This document shows positions 51,919 through 60,998 of a stretch of 64,000 bases of DNA, piece after piece. Below the pieces are notes generated by a model. The model was not told where the DNA came from. It saw only the letters and a program-made list of their open reading frames with translations, and did no database searches. This DNA is from Alcaligenes parafaecalis (GTDB lineage: Bacteria; Pseudomonadota; Gammaproteobacteria; Burkholderiales; Burkholderiaceae_B): positions 1-64,000 of the forward strand of contig NZ_JAPKNA010000004.1 in NCBI RefSeq assembly GCF_026344135.1, given 5' to 3'. Numbering within the stretch: the stretch's first letter is position 1; each line of letters starts with the position of its first letter. Both the position numbers and the translations under genes were made by a program.

Positions 51919-53199
51919 TTAAAGACGCAGATCGGACTGTTCGCGATCAAACACATACTTCAAGTCGTAGAGCACATGCTCGGGCTTGCCCCATTGACGT
52001 ACGCCTTCCACGCCCAGTTCCTTGAACTGCTTGTGGGCCACGGCCACGATCACACCGTCGTACTCGCCCGCTTTAGGGGTTTCGACAGGGGTAATACCGT
52101 ATTCGTGCTCGGCTTCTTTAGGATCAACCCAAGGGTCATACACATCCACATGCACGTCGTACTGCTTCAGTTCGTGCACGATATCGACAATGCGGGTGTT
52201 ACGCAGATCCGGGCAGTTTTCTTTAAAGGCCAGACCCAGCAACAGCACACGGGCGCCTTGCACCTGGATACGACGTTTGGTCATGGCCTTGACCAACTGG
52301 GAAGCCACATAGCCACCCATGGAGTCGTTCAGACGACGGCCAGCCAGAATGATTTCGGGGTGGTAGCCAATAGCCTGTGCCTTGTGCGTCAGGTAGTAGG
52401 GGTCCACGCCAATGCAGTGACCACCAACCAGACCGGGACGGAAAGGCAGGAAGTTCCACTTGGTGCCCGCAGCTTCCAGCACGTCCAGGGTATCAATACC
52501 AAGGCGGTTGAAAATCAGCGCCAGTTCGTTGATCAGGGCGATATTCACATCGCGCTGCGTGTTTTCAATCACCTTCGCCGCTTCAGCCACACGAATGGAA
52601 CTGGCCTTGAAAGTACCTACCACGATGATTTCGCGGTACAGGGAGTCCACCAATTCAGCAACTTCTGGCGTAGAGCCCGATGTCACCTTCTTGATAGTGG
52701 AGACACGGTGTTCTTTATCACCTGGATTGATACGCTCCGGGCTGTAGCCCGCGTAAAAATCTTCGTTAAAGCGCAGACCCGATACTTGCTCCAGCACGGG
52801 CACACACACTTCTTCGGTGGCACCTGGGTAAACCGTGGATTCGTAAATCACGATGTCGCCGCGCTTGAGCACCTTACCGATAGTTTCAGAGGCACGTACC
52901 AGGGGGGTCAGATCGGGTTGTTTGAATTCATCAATCGGCGTAGGCACAGTCACGATGAACACATTGGCCTGGGCCAGTTCATCGGCTTCGCAGGAGTAGC
53001 TCAAGCCACTGGCTTGGGCCAGTTCCGCGCTGTCGACCTCCAAGGTACGATCCACCCCTTCCTTGAGTTCGGCGACACGACGCGCGTTAATGTCAAAACC
53101 AATAACGGAACGCTTTTTGCCAAACTCCACTGCCAAAGGCAAACCGACATATCCCAAGCCGATGACGGCCAGTTTCACATTCTCAAGTTGCAACTTCAT
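51919..53199 (-). CDS. tviB: UDP-N-acetyl-D-glucosamine 6-dehydrogenase, TviB/WbpO-like
   Basis: A 426-residue nucleotide-sugar dehydrogenase that oxidises C6 of UDP-HexNAc to the uronate in two NAD steps. N-terminal IGLGYVGLP (about 13-21) binds NAD, Cys262 in GGHCIGVDPYYL is the catalytic thiol, and the internal segment GYSPERINPGDKEH is typical of the TviB/WbpO group rather than of UDP-glucose dehydrogenases. With TviC it would provide UDP-GalNAcA. Confidence 0.9.
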   Translation of the reverse strand: MKLQLENVKLAVIGLGYVGLPLAVEFGKKRSVIGFDINARRVAELKEGVDRTLEVDSAELAQASGLSYSCEADELAQANVFIVTVPTPIDEFKQPDLTPLVRASETIGKVLKRGDIVIYESTVYPGATEEVCVPVLEQVSGLRFNEDFYAGYSPERINPGDKEHRVSTIKKVTSGSTPEVAELVDSLYREIIVVGTFKASSIRVAEAAKVIENTQRDVNIALINELALIFNRLGIDTLDVLEAAGTKWNFLPFRPGLVGGHCIGVDPYYLTHKAQAIGYHPEIILAGRRLNDSMGGYVASQLVKAMTKRRIQVQGARVLLLGLAFKENCPDLRNTRIVDIVHELKQYDVHVDVYDPWVDPKEAEHEYGITPVETPKAGEYDGVIVAVAHKQFKELGVEGVRQWGKPEHVLYDLKYVFDREQSDLRL

Positions 53200-53248
53200 T
53201 CTCCAGTTAGCGCTATGCGCAAGGAATAATCTTGAACGCCGAACAGTA

Positions 53249-54388
53249 TCAATCCCGGTCTACTCGCCGCCGTACCGAGGGTAGCAGCAGCCAGGACGGG
53301 CGACGCCACGACACCAGGCGGGAATAGAGCCAGATATACACCAGTGAGAAAACCAGCATGCTGGCGCACAGGGCCCAGGTATTGTCCCACCAGATCGTGG
53401 CCGGAACCAAACCGATCAAAGCCAGAACCCACAGGTAAGGCGAGGTCATGGCATTACAAAACGCGGGCAAGGCCCCACTACTGTCACGACTGAACGTGGA
53501 ACGCACCAGACGGCGAAACACCAGTTGGTGCAAATGCAGCGCGTCAGGCTGGTCCACGGGCACACCCCGTTTGAAACGACGGCGCCAGATCGAAAACAGG
53601 GTTTCAAAAACAGGGTAAAACAGCACGGCCAAGGCGTAAAAGGGCGAGACGCTAGGGTTACGCACCACCAACTGCACGGCCAGCTCAGCCAGCATGAAGC
53701 CCAGGAAATACGCGCCGCCATCCCCTAGAAAAACTCGTCCAAAGGGGAAGTTCCACACCAGAAAACCCAGGGTGGCCGAGGCCAGCGAGGCGGCAATCAG
53801 GAAAATCGGGATGTCCTGCACCTGCAAGGCGACCAGCGCCAGCGACAGAGCCATCAAGGTGGCGATCATGCCTGCCAGGCCATTCATGCCATCAATAATA
53901 TTAAGAGCATGGGTACAGCCGCCCACGGCAATCATGGTAAAGAGCAGCGAAATGGGCCAGAAACCCAGAATCCAGTCGGCCCAGCTTACGCCAACGCGAG
54001 ACACGCCACCCAGCAACCACCAAGCGATAGCAGCCGACAAGAAAGCGGCCAGCAAGCGTTTCAAGGAACCCACATCCTTGGTGATGTCCTCGACCAGACC
54101 CGCGACAAACACGGGCATCGCCGCCAGAAACAAGACCGGCCACAGCCAGGTCAGCGTCATATTGCTGGGGCCCAACACCAGCAAACCAGCCAAACTGCCT
54201 GCCACCACCGCCAGGCCACCCACACGAGGGGTAGGCCGGGAATGGGACGCTTGAGGTTTACTGAGATCACTGTCCCCGGTTAAGCGGCCGTGCCAACGTT
54301 CGGAAGCCACAATAAGCCCGCCGACCATAAAAGCCACGACACAGATATACAACCAGGTAAAGGACTCCCCCATCTGAGGTAAAGACAC
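53249..54388 (-). CDS. Undecaprenyl-phosphate sugar-1-phosphate transferase (WecA/WbpL family)
   Basis: A 379-residue polytopic protein of the PNPT family that starts lipid-linked glycans by transferring HexNAc-1-P onto undecaprenyl phosphate. Motifs: GLVEDITKDVG (acidic pair region), NIIDGMNGLAG and FLGDGGAYFLGF, and the His-rich cytosolic loop DALHLHQLVFRR. First gene of the locus. A GTG start at 54388 has AGGG upstream; an ATG at 54373 is an alternative. The last 20 residues are basic. Confidence 0.88.
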   Translation of the reverse strand: MSLPQMGESFTWLYICVVAFMVGGLIVASERWHGRLTGDSDLSKPQASHSRPTPRVGGLAVVAGSLAGLLVLGPSNMTLTWLWPVLFLAAMPVFVAGLVEDITKDVGSLKRLLAAFLSAAIAWWLLGGVSRVGVSWADWILGFWPISLLFTMIAVGGCTHALNIIDGMNGLAGMIATLMALSLALVALQVQDIPIFLIAASLASATLGFLVWNFPFGRVFLGDGGAYFLGFMLAELAVQLVVRNPSVSPFYALAVLFYPVFETLFSIWRRRFKRGVPVDQPDALHLHQLVFRRLVRSTFSRDSSGALPAFCNAMTSPYLWVLALIGLVPATIWWDNTWALCASMLVFSLVYIWLYSRLVSWRRPSWLLLPSVRRRVDRD

Positions 54389-54572
54389 CGCGAAACACCC
54401 TGCAAGGTTAGGAACTACTTATTATCAACCTGCCTTCCGGCTTGTGTCCGTGACTAGTCGCTTTAAATGCAACAATTTTCGTCAAGTTCCGTATCACTTT
54501 CGTGTAGACAGGAGTAGCTCGCTAATTTGCCCGAGCGCGAGCCCGAAAGCAAGTATTTTGCGGGATTGGGAC

Positions 54573-55529
54573 TCAAGCGTCGGGTTGAGGCAGGGGTTCG
54601 GTCGAGGCTAACTGGTTACCGCATTCGGTCAGGAGACGCCGTAACCAGCGATGGCTGGGCGAATGCCGGTTACGTTCATGCCAGAGCTGATAAAAGCGCA
54701 TGGGCGGAAACTCCAGCGGCGCTTCCAAAATCGCCAGAGGCAATAAACGGCAATAAAACTCGGCAAAGTGACGCGAAGTCGTAAAAATGAGGTCTGTATT
54801 CTGTAGCAAATAAGGAGCAGCAGAAAAAGACTGCACGGCCACGCTCTCATCACGCTGAATACGCAAGGTTGCCAACGTAGTATCAATAACACCGCGCTGA
54901 TTGATGGAATACGGCATGGGCACCACGTGGCGCGCACGTACATAGTCATCCATCGTCAGCCCTTTACGGGCCAGCGGATGCGTGGCCGCCACCAGGCAGA
55001 CAATCTGATCTTCCAGCAATACCGACAAGTGCATGCGATCCGGCGGTTCGGGCCAGTTGCCGATCACCATATCCAGATCACCTTCGGCCAAAGAACGCTC
55101 GAAATCAAAGCTGGCGTCCAGCGAATGCAAGTTCAAACGGGCACCGGGCGCCTCGCGGCGCATGCGCTCGACCACTCCACCAATAAACACAGGCGCCAGA
55201 TAGTCCGGCGCACCAATATGGAATTCACTACGGCTGACCTGGGGGTCGAAACTGTCGGGGGCATTAACCATACAGTCGATCTCGGCCAGGGCTCCTTTGG
55301 CGTGAGCCAGCAGGCCAATGGCGCGCTCGGTCGGCACCATGCCGCCTTTTTCCCGAACCAGCAAAGGATCGCCAATAATGTCACGCAAGCGTCGTAAGGC
55401 CGCACTGATAGCAGGCTGCGACTGGTTCATTTTGAACGCGGTACGCGAGACGCTGCGCTCGGTAACGAGTAAGCAAAATACCCTCAGAAGATAGGTATCA
55501 AGCGGGTTATCCCCACGTCGGGCGGCCAT
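54573..55529 (-). CDS. LysR-family transcriptional regulator
   Basis: A 318-residue LysR regulator with the N-terminal HTH (LLVTERSVSRTAFKMNQSQPAISAAL) and a ligand-binding domain (about 95-300). It is divergent from uraD and thus the likely regulator of the uraD-allA-aldolase-tautomerase genes. AAGGAGAG lies 7 nt before the ATG. The effector is unknown; purine or ureide intermediates are reasonable. Confidence 0.88.
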   Translation of the reverse strand: MAARRGDNPLDTYLLRVFCLLVTERSVSRTAFKMNQSQPAISAALRRLRDIIGDPLLVREKGGMVPTERAIGLLAHAKGALAEIDCMVNAPDSFDPQVSRSEFHIGAPDYLAPVFIGGVVERMRREAPGARLNLHSLDASFDFERSLAEGDLDMVIGNWPEPPDRMHLSVLLEDQIVCLVAATHPLARKGLTMDDYVRARHVVPMPYSINQRGVIDTTLATLRIQRDESVAVQSFSAAPYLLQNTDLIFTTSRHFAEFYCRLLPLAILEAPLEFPPMRFYQLWHERNRHSPSHRWLRRLLTECGNQLASTEPLPQPDA

Positions 55530-55818
55530 CTTATTCTCTCCTTCTTACGCTTTTTTCCAGCATGATAATGACACACATGCACAATACGAGATGGCATATA
55601 TCATTTATACGCCTAATTCTATTTTATTTATAAACAGAAAACTTAAACTGGTCCCATATAAGAAAATCATAGCCCACAGGCGGTGGTTTATAAGGGTTTG
55701 AATAAATCAAACAGACCGTGTAAACGCCCACCCACTACCCTTGATAAAACGGCCTCCAGGCTTGCTCCTGGAGCCGCCTCGGCTCGCACTATTTACGCTT
55801 AGATAATCGGACTGACAC
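55530..55818. promoter_or_regulatory. Divergent regulatory region LysR / uraD
   Basis: About 290 bp, AT-rich at 55560-55690 compared with its neighbours and therefore the probable double promoter. A hairpin CTCCAGG-N6-CCTGGAG (55754-55773) lies about 45 bp before uraD and may be a leader structure or attenuator. No gene seen. Confidence 0.5.
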
Positions 55819-56349
55819 ATGACTACTCAAACCCTTACCACCACACAGGCTCTAACCGAACTCTCCAGCCTGGACCAGAGCCAATTCGTGGACAAGCTCG
55901 AAGGTATTTTTGAACATTCCCCCTGGGTCCCTGAGCGTAGCTGGCAGCAGCGTCCGTTTGAAAGCGTGGATCAACTGCACGCCTGCATGGTGCAAGTAGT
56001 CCAGGAAGCATCGTACGAAGAACAAAAGAACCTGATCTGTGCTCACCCCGAATTGGCGGGGAAAGAAGCCGAGCAAGGAACGCTAACCACCGCATCGACG
56101 GGCGAACAACGTGGCGCTGGCCTGGACCAGTGCTCGGCCGAAGAGCTGGCTCGTCTGCGTGGCTTGAACGCCCAATACCGTGAACGCTTCGGTTTTCCCT
56201 TCGTGATTGCCGTCAAGGGTTTGAGCCGTTATCAAATCATGGATACAGTAGAAGCCCGTCTGAACAATAGCGCTGAAACCGAATTTCAGGCCTGCCTGAC
56301 CCAAATCGGCAAAATTGCCCGTTTCCGTCTGGACGCCCTGCTGGGTTGA
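55819..56349 (+). CDS. uraD: OHCU decarboxylase
   Basis: Decarboxylates 2-oxo-4-hydroxy-4-carboxy-5-ureidoimidazoline to S-allantoin, the third step of urate breakdown. The 176-residue helical protein contains AHPELAGKEA (catalytic His76 and Glu78), the QCSAEELARLRGLNAQYRERFGFPFV segment and the KGL region, all diagnostic. First gene of the ureide set; no urate hydroxylase or HIU hydrolase is seen in the window. Confidence 0.93.
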   Translation: MTTQTLTTTQALTELSSLDQSQFVDKLEGIFEHSPWVPERSWQQRPFESVDQLHACMVQVVQEASYEEQKNLICAHPELAGKEAEQGTLTTASTGEQRGAGLDQCSAEELARLRGLNAQYRERFGFPFVIAVKGLSRYQIMDTVEARLNNSAETEFQACLTQIGKIARFRLDALLG

Positions 56350-56496
56350 TTTTTGCTGCATGCCGGATCAAATCCTTGATCCCTGCGGTTCACGGGGTAG
56401 CGCCAGTCCACGGGCACGCTGCCCCTTGTTTCCTCTGACTGTACGTGGTGCGGCTGCCTCCAGCCCCACGCCGTTCTGCCTAATAAAGGATCTGTC

Positions 56497-57009
56497 ATGA
56501 CAATCACATTGAAACTGGAAACCCTGAGCGCTGAAGCCTTCACCCCCTATGGTGACGTTATTGAAGCTTCCGACACGGTTCAACACTTCACGATTAACGA
56601 AGGCAATACCGAGCGCTTCCACGACCTGGCCAAGATCGAGCCCGGCGCAGATGGTCACGCGATCGTGTCCATTTTCCGTGGCCAGCCTCGCACCCTGCCC
56701 TTCACCGTGGAAATGATGGAACGCCATCCAAAAGGTAGCCAGGCCTTCATTCCCCAGTCCGGTCAGCCTTACCTGGTGATCGTGGCTCCCGCAGGCCCCA
56801 CTCCCAAAGCGGCGGATCTGCGCCTGTTCCTGGCCCGTGGCGACCAAGGAGTGAACTACGCAACCGGCGTTTGGCATCACCCCCTTATGGCCTTGAATCA
56901 AGTGGCTGACTTCATCGTGATCGACCGTAAAGGCCCCGGTGACAACTGCGACGTGATTCAACTGGAAGAAAAAGCCATCATCGCTGAACTGGAAACCACC
57001 CCAGCGTGA
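56497..57009 (+). CDS. allA: Ureidoglycolate lyase
   Basis: Splits ureidoglycolate into glyoxylate and urea. The 170-residue cupin-fold protein has LSAEAFTPYGDVIE at the N-terminus, FRGQPRTLPF, GVNYATGVWHHPLM (active-site His pair) and FIVIDRKG, the full AllA set. AAAGGATCTGTC precedes the ATG. 147 bp separate it from uraD, with GC-rich inverted stretches but no clear terminator. The last four bases overlap the next gene (GTGA). Confidence 0.93.
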   Translation: MTITLKLETLSAEAFTPYGDVIEASDTVQHFTINEGNTERFHDLAKIEPGADGHAIVSIFRGQPRTLPFTVEMMERHPKGSQAFIPQSGQPYLVIVAPAGPTPKAADLRLFLARGDQGVNYATGVWHHPLMALNQVADFIVIDRKGPGDNCDVIQLEEKAIIAELETTPA

Positions 57010-57797
57010 GCCAGTCCTGTCCCATCACGCCGGACATCGAGGCCATTTACGCCCACCGTCCGGCCGATATAGACCCCGAACACTGGCGCGCCCGCGTCAA
57101 TCTGGCTGCCGCCTATCGTTTGGCGGCCCGCCAGGGCTGGGACGATATTATCTACACGCATATCTCCCTGCGCCTGCCCGGCCACGACGACATTTTCCTG
57201 ATAAATCCCTTTGGCCTGCGCTTTGATGAAATCTGCGCCTCCAATCTGCTCTTGATTGATACCCAGGGTCAGGTCGTGGACGACACAGGACGCCGCGCCA
57301 ATCCTAGCGGTTTTGCCATTCACGGTGCCGTACACCGCGCCCGTGACGATGCCCACTGTGTCATTCACCTGCATACCGACGCCTCGATTGCGGTCTCGGC
57401 TCTATGCTGTGGACTGCTGCCCCTGTCTCAACATGCCATGCGCTTCTGGCGGGACATTGGCTACCACGACTATGCCGGTCTGGCCTTCCCGCCCCAGGAA
57501 CAAGAAGCCCTGCTGCAGCAATTAGGCTCCTATCCCGCCCTGCTCTTGCGTAATCACGGCGCTCTGACCTGTGGACGCACGGTCGCGGAAGCGTATGTAT
57601 TGATGGATGCCCTGGAACGCGCCTGCCGCATTCAGCTCTCGGCCATGGCGGCCAGCCCACAACTGCATCTGCCCCCTGAGGACGTGCTGGATTTGACACA
57701 TCGCCAGCTTTTGCCTGGGGACGAGCCAGAGGGCTTGTTAGAATGGCCAGCCTTGCTACGCAAGCTCTATCAGAGCGAGCCGGATTTTTGCCGCTAA
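57006..57797 (+). CDS. Class II aldolase/adducin family protein
   Basis: A 263-residue zinc-dependent aldolase-fold protein. The metal site is visible in HLHT (CVIHLHTDAS) and in the later RNHGAL segment; NPFGLRFDEI and YTHISLR are typical of this family. It starts with GTG overlapping the allA stop, so it is translationally tied to ureidoglycolate lyase. Class II enzymes of this type include aldolases and decarboxylases for small hydroxyacids. The role here is not known; acting on a glyoxylate-derived compound is a guess. Confidence 0.82.
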   Translation: MSQSCPITPDIEAIYAHRPADIDPEHWRARVNLAAAYRLAARQGWDDIIYTHISLRLPGHDDIFLINPFGLRFDEICASNLLLIDTQGQVVDDTGRRANPSGFAIHGAVHRARDDAHCVIHLHTDASIAVSALCCGLLPLSQHAMRFWRDIGYHDYAGLAFPPQEQEALLQQLGSYPALLLRNHGALTCGRTVAEAYVLMDALERACRIQLSAMAASPQLHLPPEDVLDLTHRQLLPGDEPEGLLEWPALLRKLYQSEPDFCR

Positions 57798-57822
57798 CAC
57801 CCTTTCCCCCTACGGAGCTTTT

Positions 57823-58008
57823 ATGCCTTCTATTAACGTACAACTATTCGACGGCCGTCCCGTGGAGATCAAGCGCGAACTTGCCCAGGCCCTGACTAAA
57901 GAAGCCTGTCGCGTCCTGGGCTGTACCCCGGATGCCGTCGATGTGATCTTTACCGACGTCAAACGCGAGGACTGGGCGACAGCCGGTGTCCTGTGGTCGG
58001 ACAAATAA
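57823..58008 (+). CDS. 4-oxalocrotonate tautomerase-family protein
   Basis: A 61-residue tautomerase whose Pro after the initiator Met (MPSINVQLF) would be the catalytic N-terminal base. The 4-OT signature KRELAQALTKEA and DVKREDWATAGVL follow. CGGAG lies 6 nt before the ATG. It follows the aldolase after 25 bp and is the last gene before a terminator. It may isomerise a keto-acid produced by the aldolase. Confidence 0.82.
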   Translation: MPSINVQLFDGRPVEIKRELAQALTKEACRVLGCTPDAVDVIFTDVKREDWATAGVLWSDK

Positions 58009-58020
58009 ACAGGACCCTCA

Positions 58021-58049
58021 AAAAAAGCGGCTTGAATGCCGCTTTTTTT
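58021..58049 (+). terminator. Terminator of the uraD-allA gene set
   Basis: AAAAAAGCGGC / GCCGCTTTTTT with a 6-nt loop and continuing T residues, 12 bp past the tautomerase stop. Confidence 0.92.
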
Positions 58050-58382
58050 ATATCTTTCAATACCTTAAGCCACCTCAATCCCTGCAATAAAACAGTAGTT
58101 TGGAAGCTAGTAACATAGTTTTTTATGCTGGACTAGGTGGGCAATACCCCTAGCGCTGCAAAACGCATGAAAAAAGCAGGAATCTGCTAGCGCTCTGCCT
58201 GAACACAGCCCCTATCTACCGGGCTTATATCCTTCCCTCCTGTGGAGAGCGGCCTGCCATACGCTTTTCCGTATTCTACTTATCAAGTCGTACTGCCTTC
58301 CAGTGATACTGCCCATCCGATAACTTTATGCTTACGCGGCCCAGGCATCGGCTGCGCATAACGTATTAATAAGGAGACCCTG
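58050..58382. promoter_or_regulatory. Long leader upstream of the NCS2 permease
   Basis: About 330 bp without a gene. It contains the direct repeat CTAGCGCT (58150-58157 and 58187-58194) around an A-rich stretch, and several short self-complementary segments. AAGGAGACCC before the ATG is a good ribosome site. The leader is long for a simple promoter; a regulator site or an RNA element such as a xanthine-binding riboswitch is possible but I cannot match a known consensus. Confidence 0.4.
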
Positions 58383-59867
58383 ATGTCCGCCAACCCAGAA
58401 GTGTCCACACCGGCTGATTGTGACGGTGTAGACGAACGCCTACCAACGGGACGCCTGGCAACCCTTGGTTTGCAGCACGTCATGGTGATGTACGCGGGCG
58501 CAGTCGCTGTCCCCCTGATCATTGGCGAGGCCCTGGGCCTGACCAAAGAGCAGATTGCATTCCTGATTAACGCCGACCTGTTGTGCTGTGGCCTGATCAC
58601 GATTATTCAAGCTCGCGGCGCCGGTATCTTCGGCATCAAACTGCCTGTCATGATGGGCGTATCCTTTGCAGCCGTCAGCCCGATGGTTGCCATCGGCCTG
58701 GACCCGCAACTGGGTCTACCCGGCATTTTCGGTGCCACCATCCTGGCCGGTATCTTCAGTATTCTGATTGCGCCGGTATTCAGTCGCCTGATGGGCCTGT
58801 TTCCCCCGGTTGTGACCGGCATCATCATCACCGTGATTGGCGTGACCTTGATGCGCGTGGGTCTGAACTGGATTGGCGGTGGAGCCCCCACGATCACCGA
58901 TCCTGCGACCGGCCTGTCCATGCCCAACCCGGATTACGGTTCGCTGGAAAACCTGGCTATTGCCTTGATGGTGCTGACCGTTATCCTGCTGATCACCAAA
59001 TTTGCTCGCGGCTTTCTGGCTAACGTAGCCGTCCTGATTGGCTTGCTGGTTGGCTTTTTCGTCTCCCTGGCCATGGGCCGCATCAGCTTTGAAGGTCTGG
59101 ACCAGACCAGTTGGTTCGCCATCGTGACTCCGTTTCACTTTGGTGTACCTACCTTTAGCTGGGCCTTGCTGGGTGCGGCTGCCGTACTGTCCCTGATCAT
59201 GGTTGTGATCATGGTTGAATCTCTGGGCATGTTCCTGGCACTGGGTTCCATCTGTGGACGCCCTACTGACCGCGAAGCACTGGTCCGTGGTCTGCGCACC
59301 GACGGCCTGGGCACCCTGGTGGGCGGCATCATGAATACCTTCCCGCACAGTTCTTTCTCGCAAAACGTAGGCCTGGTCAGCGTGACTGGCGTACGTAGCC
59401 GCTGGGTATGTGTGATGGGCGGTGCTTTCCTGATCATGCTGGGCCTGTTCCCCAAGATGGCTTTCGTCGTCGCCTCCATCCCCAACTATGTATTGGGTGG
59501 TGCTGGCATTGTGATGTTTGGCATGGTGGGCGCCACCGGCATCAAGATCCTGATGTCTGCCAATCTGAACCGCAACCCCTACAACCCCTACATCGTGGCG
59601 ATCAGCCTGGGCTTTGGCATGATTCCCCTGGTTGCCGAGCACCTGCTGGACAAGATGCCCGCTGCCCTGGCTCCCTTGCTGCATAGCGGAATCTTGTTGG
59701 CTGCCGTATCTGCCATCGTGCTGAACCTGTTTTTCAACGGCATTGAAAAATATGCCGACCAAGGCCACACCGTCGAATCGTCTGCAGCCACCCAGGCTCG
59801 CAAACAGGCCAACGCTCAAAAAGCGGCTGAAGAAAACAGCAATCAACTAGCCTCACAAAACGGCTAA
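58383..59867 (+). CDS. NCS2-family purine/nucleobase permease (XanQ/UacT type)
   Basis: A 494-residue inner-membrane transporter with about 12-14 membrane segments. The QH motif segment GLQHVMVMYAGAVAVPLIIG and the VESLGMFLALG stretch (acidic helix motif) fit the NAT/NCS2 family. The similarity is to xanthine/urate carriers rather than UraA, which also fits the neighbouring urate-degradation genes. A hydrophilic C-terminal tail rich in Ala, Gln and Asn ends the protein. Single gene between terminators. Confidence 0.88.
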   Translation: MSANPEVSTPADCDGVDERLPTGRLATLGLQHVMVMYAGAVAVPLIIGEALGLTKEQIAFLINADLLCCGLITIIQARGAGIFGIKLPVMMGVSFAAVSPMVAIGLDPQLGLPGIFGATILAGIFSILIAPVFSRLMGLFPPVVTGIIITVIGVTLMRVGLNWIGGGAPTITDPATGLSMPNPDYGSLENLAIALMVLTVILLITKFARGFLANVAVLIGLLVGFFVSLAMGRISFEGLDQTSWFAIVTPFHFGVPTFSWALLGAAAVLSLIMVVIMVESLGMFLALGSICGRPTDREALVRGLRTDGLGTLVGGIMNTFPHSSFSQNVGLVSVTGVRSRWVCVMGGAFLIMLGLFPKMAFVVASIPNYVLGGAGIVMFGMVGATGIKILMSANLNRNPYNPYIVAISLGFGMIPLVAEHLLDKMPAALAPLLHSGILLAAVSAIVLNLFFNGIEKYADQGHTVESSAATQARKQANAQKAAEENSNQLASQNG

Positions 59868-59875
59868 GTCCCCCT

Positions 59876-59920
59876 TTTGAATAGCCGCCCAAGCGTGAAA
59901 CCGGGCGGCTATTCAAATTT
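59876..59920 (+). terminator. Terminator after the NCS2 permease
   Basis: TTTGAATAGCCGCCC / GGGCGGCTATTCAAA is a perfect 15-bp stem with a 12-nt loop followed by TTT, just past the permease stop. Confidence 0.88.
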
Positions 59921-60065
59921 CTGCAGTACCCATAAAAAAGTATCGACTGTCCATAATTAATCTAAGTAAGGCCAGTAACACCCACTCAAAGAAAACCAAA
60001 GCCGCAGGCCGTAAGGGACATCAGATCCCAAGGACCTGTTTGCGCTCAAACAAAGAGGAGACACC

Positions 60066-60941
60066 ATGAAACACCTACACCCTGCACGCTGGGCATGTGC
60101 CCTGCTGGCTGCCCCTATCCTGTCCACCCCGGCTCTGGCCGCTGACTGGAGCGACACCTTCCTGGGTTACCGCTTCAGCACGCAATACACCGAGCCCATG
60201 AATGACCGGACAATCCAGAAGCACATCCTGAGCCTGACACACGTCAACGGCTACAGCCTGGGTCAGAACTTCTTTAACCTGGATATTCTGCAGTCGGACC
60301 GCTACGATCCTTCCAGCGGCAACGGCAGCAATGGCGCCACCGAGTTCTACGCGACCTACCGCCACCAGCTCTCCATGGGCAAGGTGTTCGACAAGGACAT
60401 CAGCTTTGGTCCCGTGAAAGATGTAGCGATTACGGCGGGCTTTGATCTGAACACCAAAAACACCGCCTTTGCACCGCGCAAACGCCTGCTGGTGCTGGGC
60501 CCAACCTTCAAGTTTGATGTGCCCCGAGGCTTTGTGGACCTGAGCCTGATGGTAGGTAAAGAGTGGAACCACTGCGGTCTGGGTGCCCCTGCTTGCCCCG
60601 ATAGCCGCAGCTCTTTTCATACCCAGTTTCTGGCTAGCCTGAACTGGAATCTACCCTTCGATGTGGGTTCGGTCCCGCTGAAGTTCCAGGGCTTTGCCAA
60701 CTACGCAGGCCCCAAGGGTGACGACTACGCCGGTATCAGCACCAAGTCTGAAGTGCTGGTCCGTACCTCCCTGATGGCTGACGTGGGTAAAGTCGCTTTC
60801 GACAAGAAAAACACGCTGTGGGTCGGGATTGGCTACGAGTACTGGTACAACAAGTTCGGCAACCGTTACATGGCGAACGGCGACCTGAAACCGGGCATTA
60901 AAACCAGCGCCCCCACCGTCCAGGTGGAATGGCACTTTTAA
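60066..60941 (+). CDS. Tsx-like outer-membrane channel
   Basis: A 291-residue precursor with a signal peptide (cleavage after ALA near residue 24) and an alternating beta-barrel sequence ending in the outer-membrane signature VEWHF. ADWSDTFLGYRFSTQYTEP at the start of the mature part and the general size fit the nucleoside-channel (Tsx, PF03502) family. It lies between a purine permease and gcl, so uptake of nucleosides, purines or ureides is a sensible role. CAAAGAGGAG precedes the ATG. Confidence 0.78.
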   Translation: MKHLHPARWACALLAAPILSTPALAADWSDTFLGYRFSTQYTEPMNDRTIQKHILSLTHVNGYSLGQNFFNLDILQSDRYDPSSGNGSNGATEFYATYRHQLSMGKVFDKDISFGPVKDVAITAGFDLNTKNTAFAPRKRLLVLGPTFKFDVPRGFVDLSLMVGKEWNHCGLGAPACPDSRSSFHTQFLASLNWNLPFDVGSVPLKFQGFANYAGPKGDDYAGISTKSEVLVRTSLMADVGKVAFDKKNTLWVGIGYEYWYNKFGNRYMANGDLKPGIKTSAPTVQVEWHF

Positions 60942-60955
60942 GCCCTGCACAGCAT

Positions 60956-60987
60956 AAAAAAAACCGCTTCTCGAAGCGGTTTTTTTT
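60956..60987. terminator. Bidirectional terminator
   Basis: AACCGCTTC / GAAGCGGTT with eight A residues before and eight T residues after, in the gap between convergent tsx-like and LysR genes. Confidence 0.92.
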
Positions 60988-60998
60988 GTTTTGGAAGC

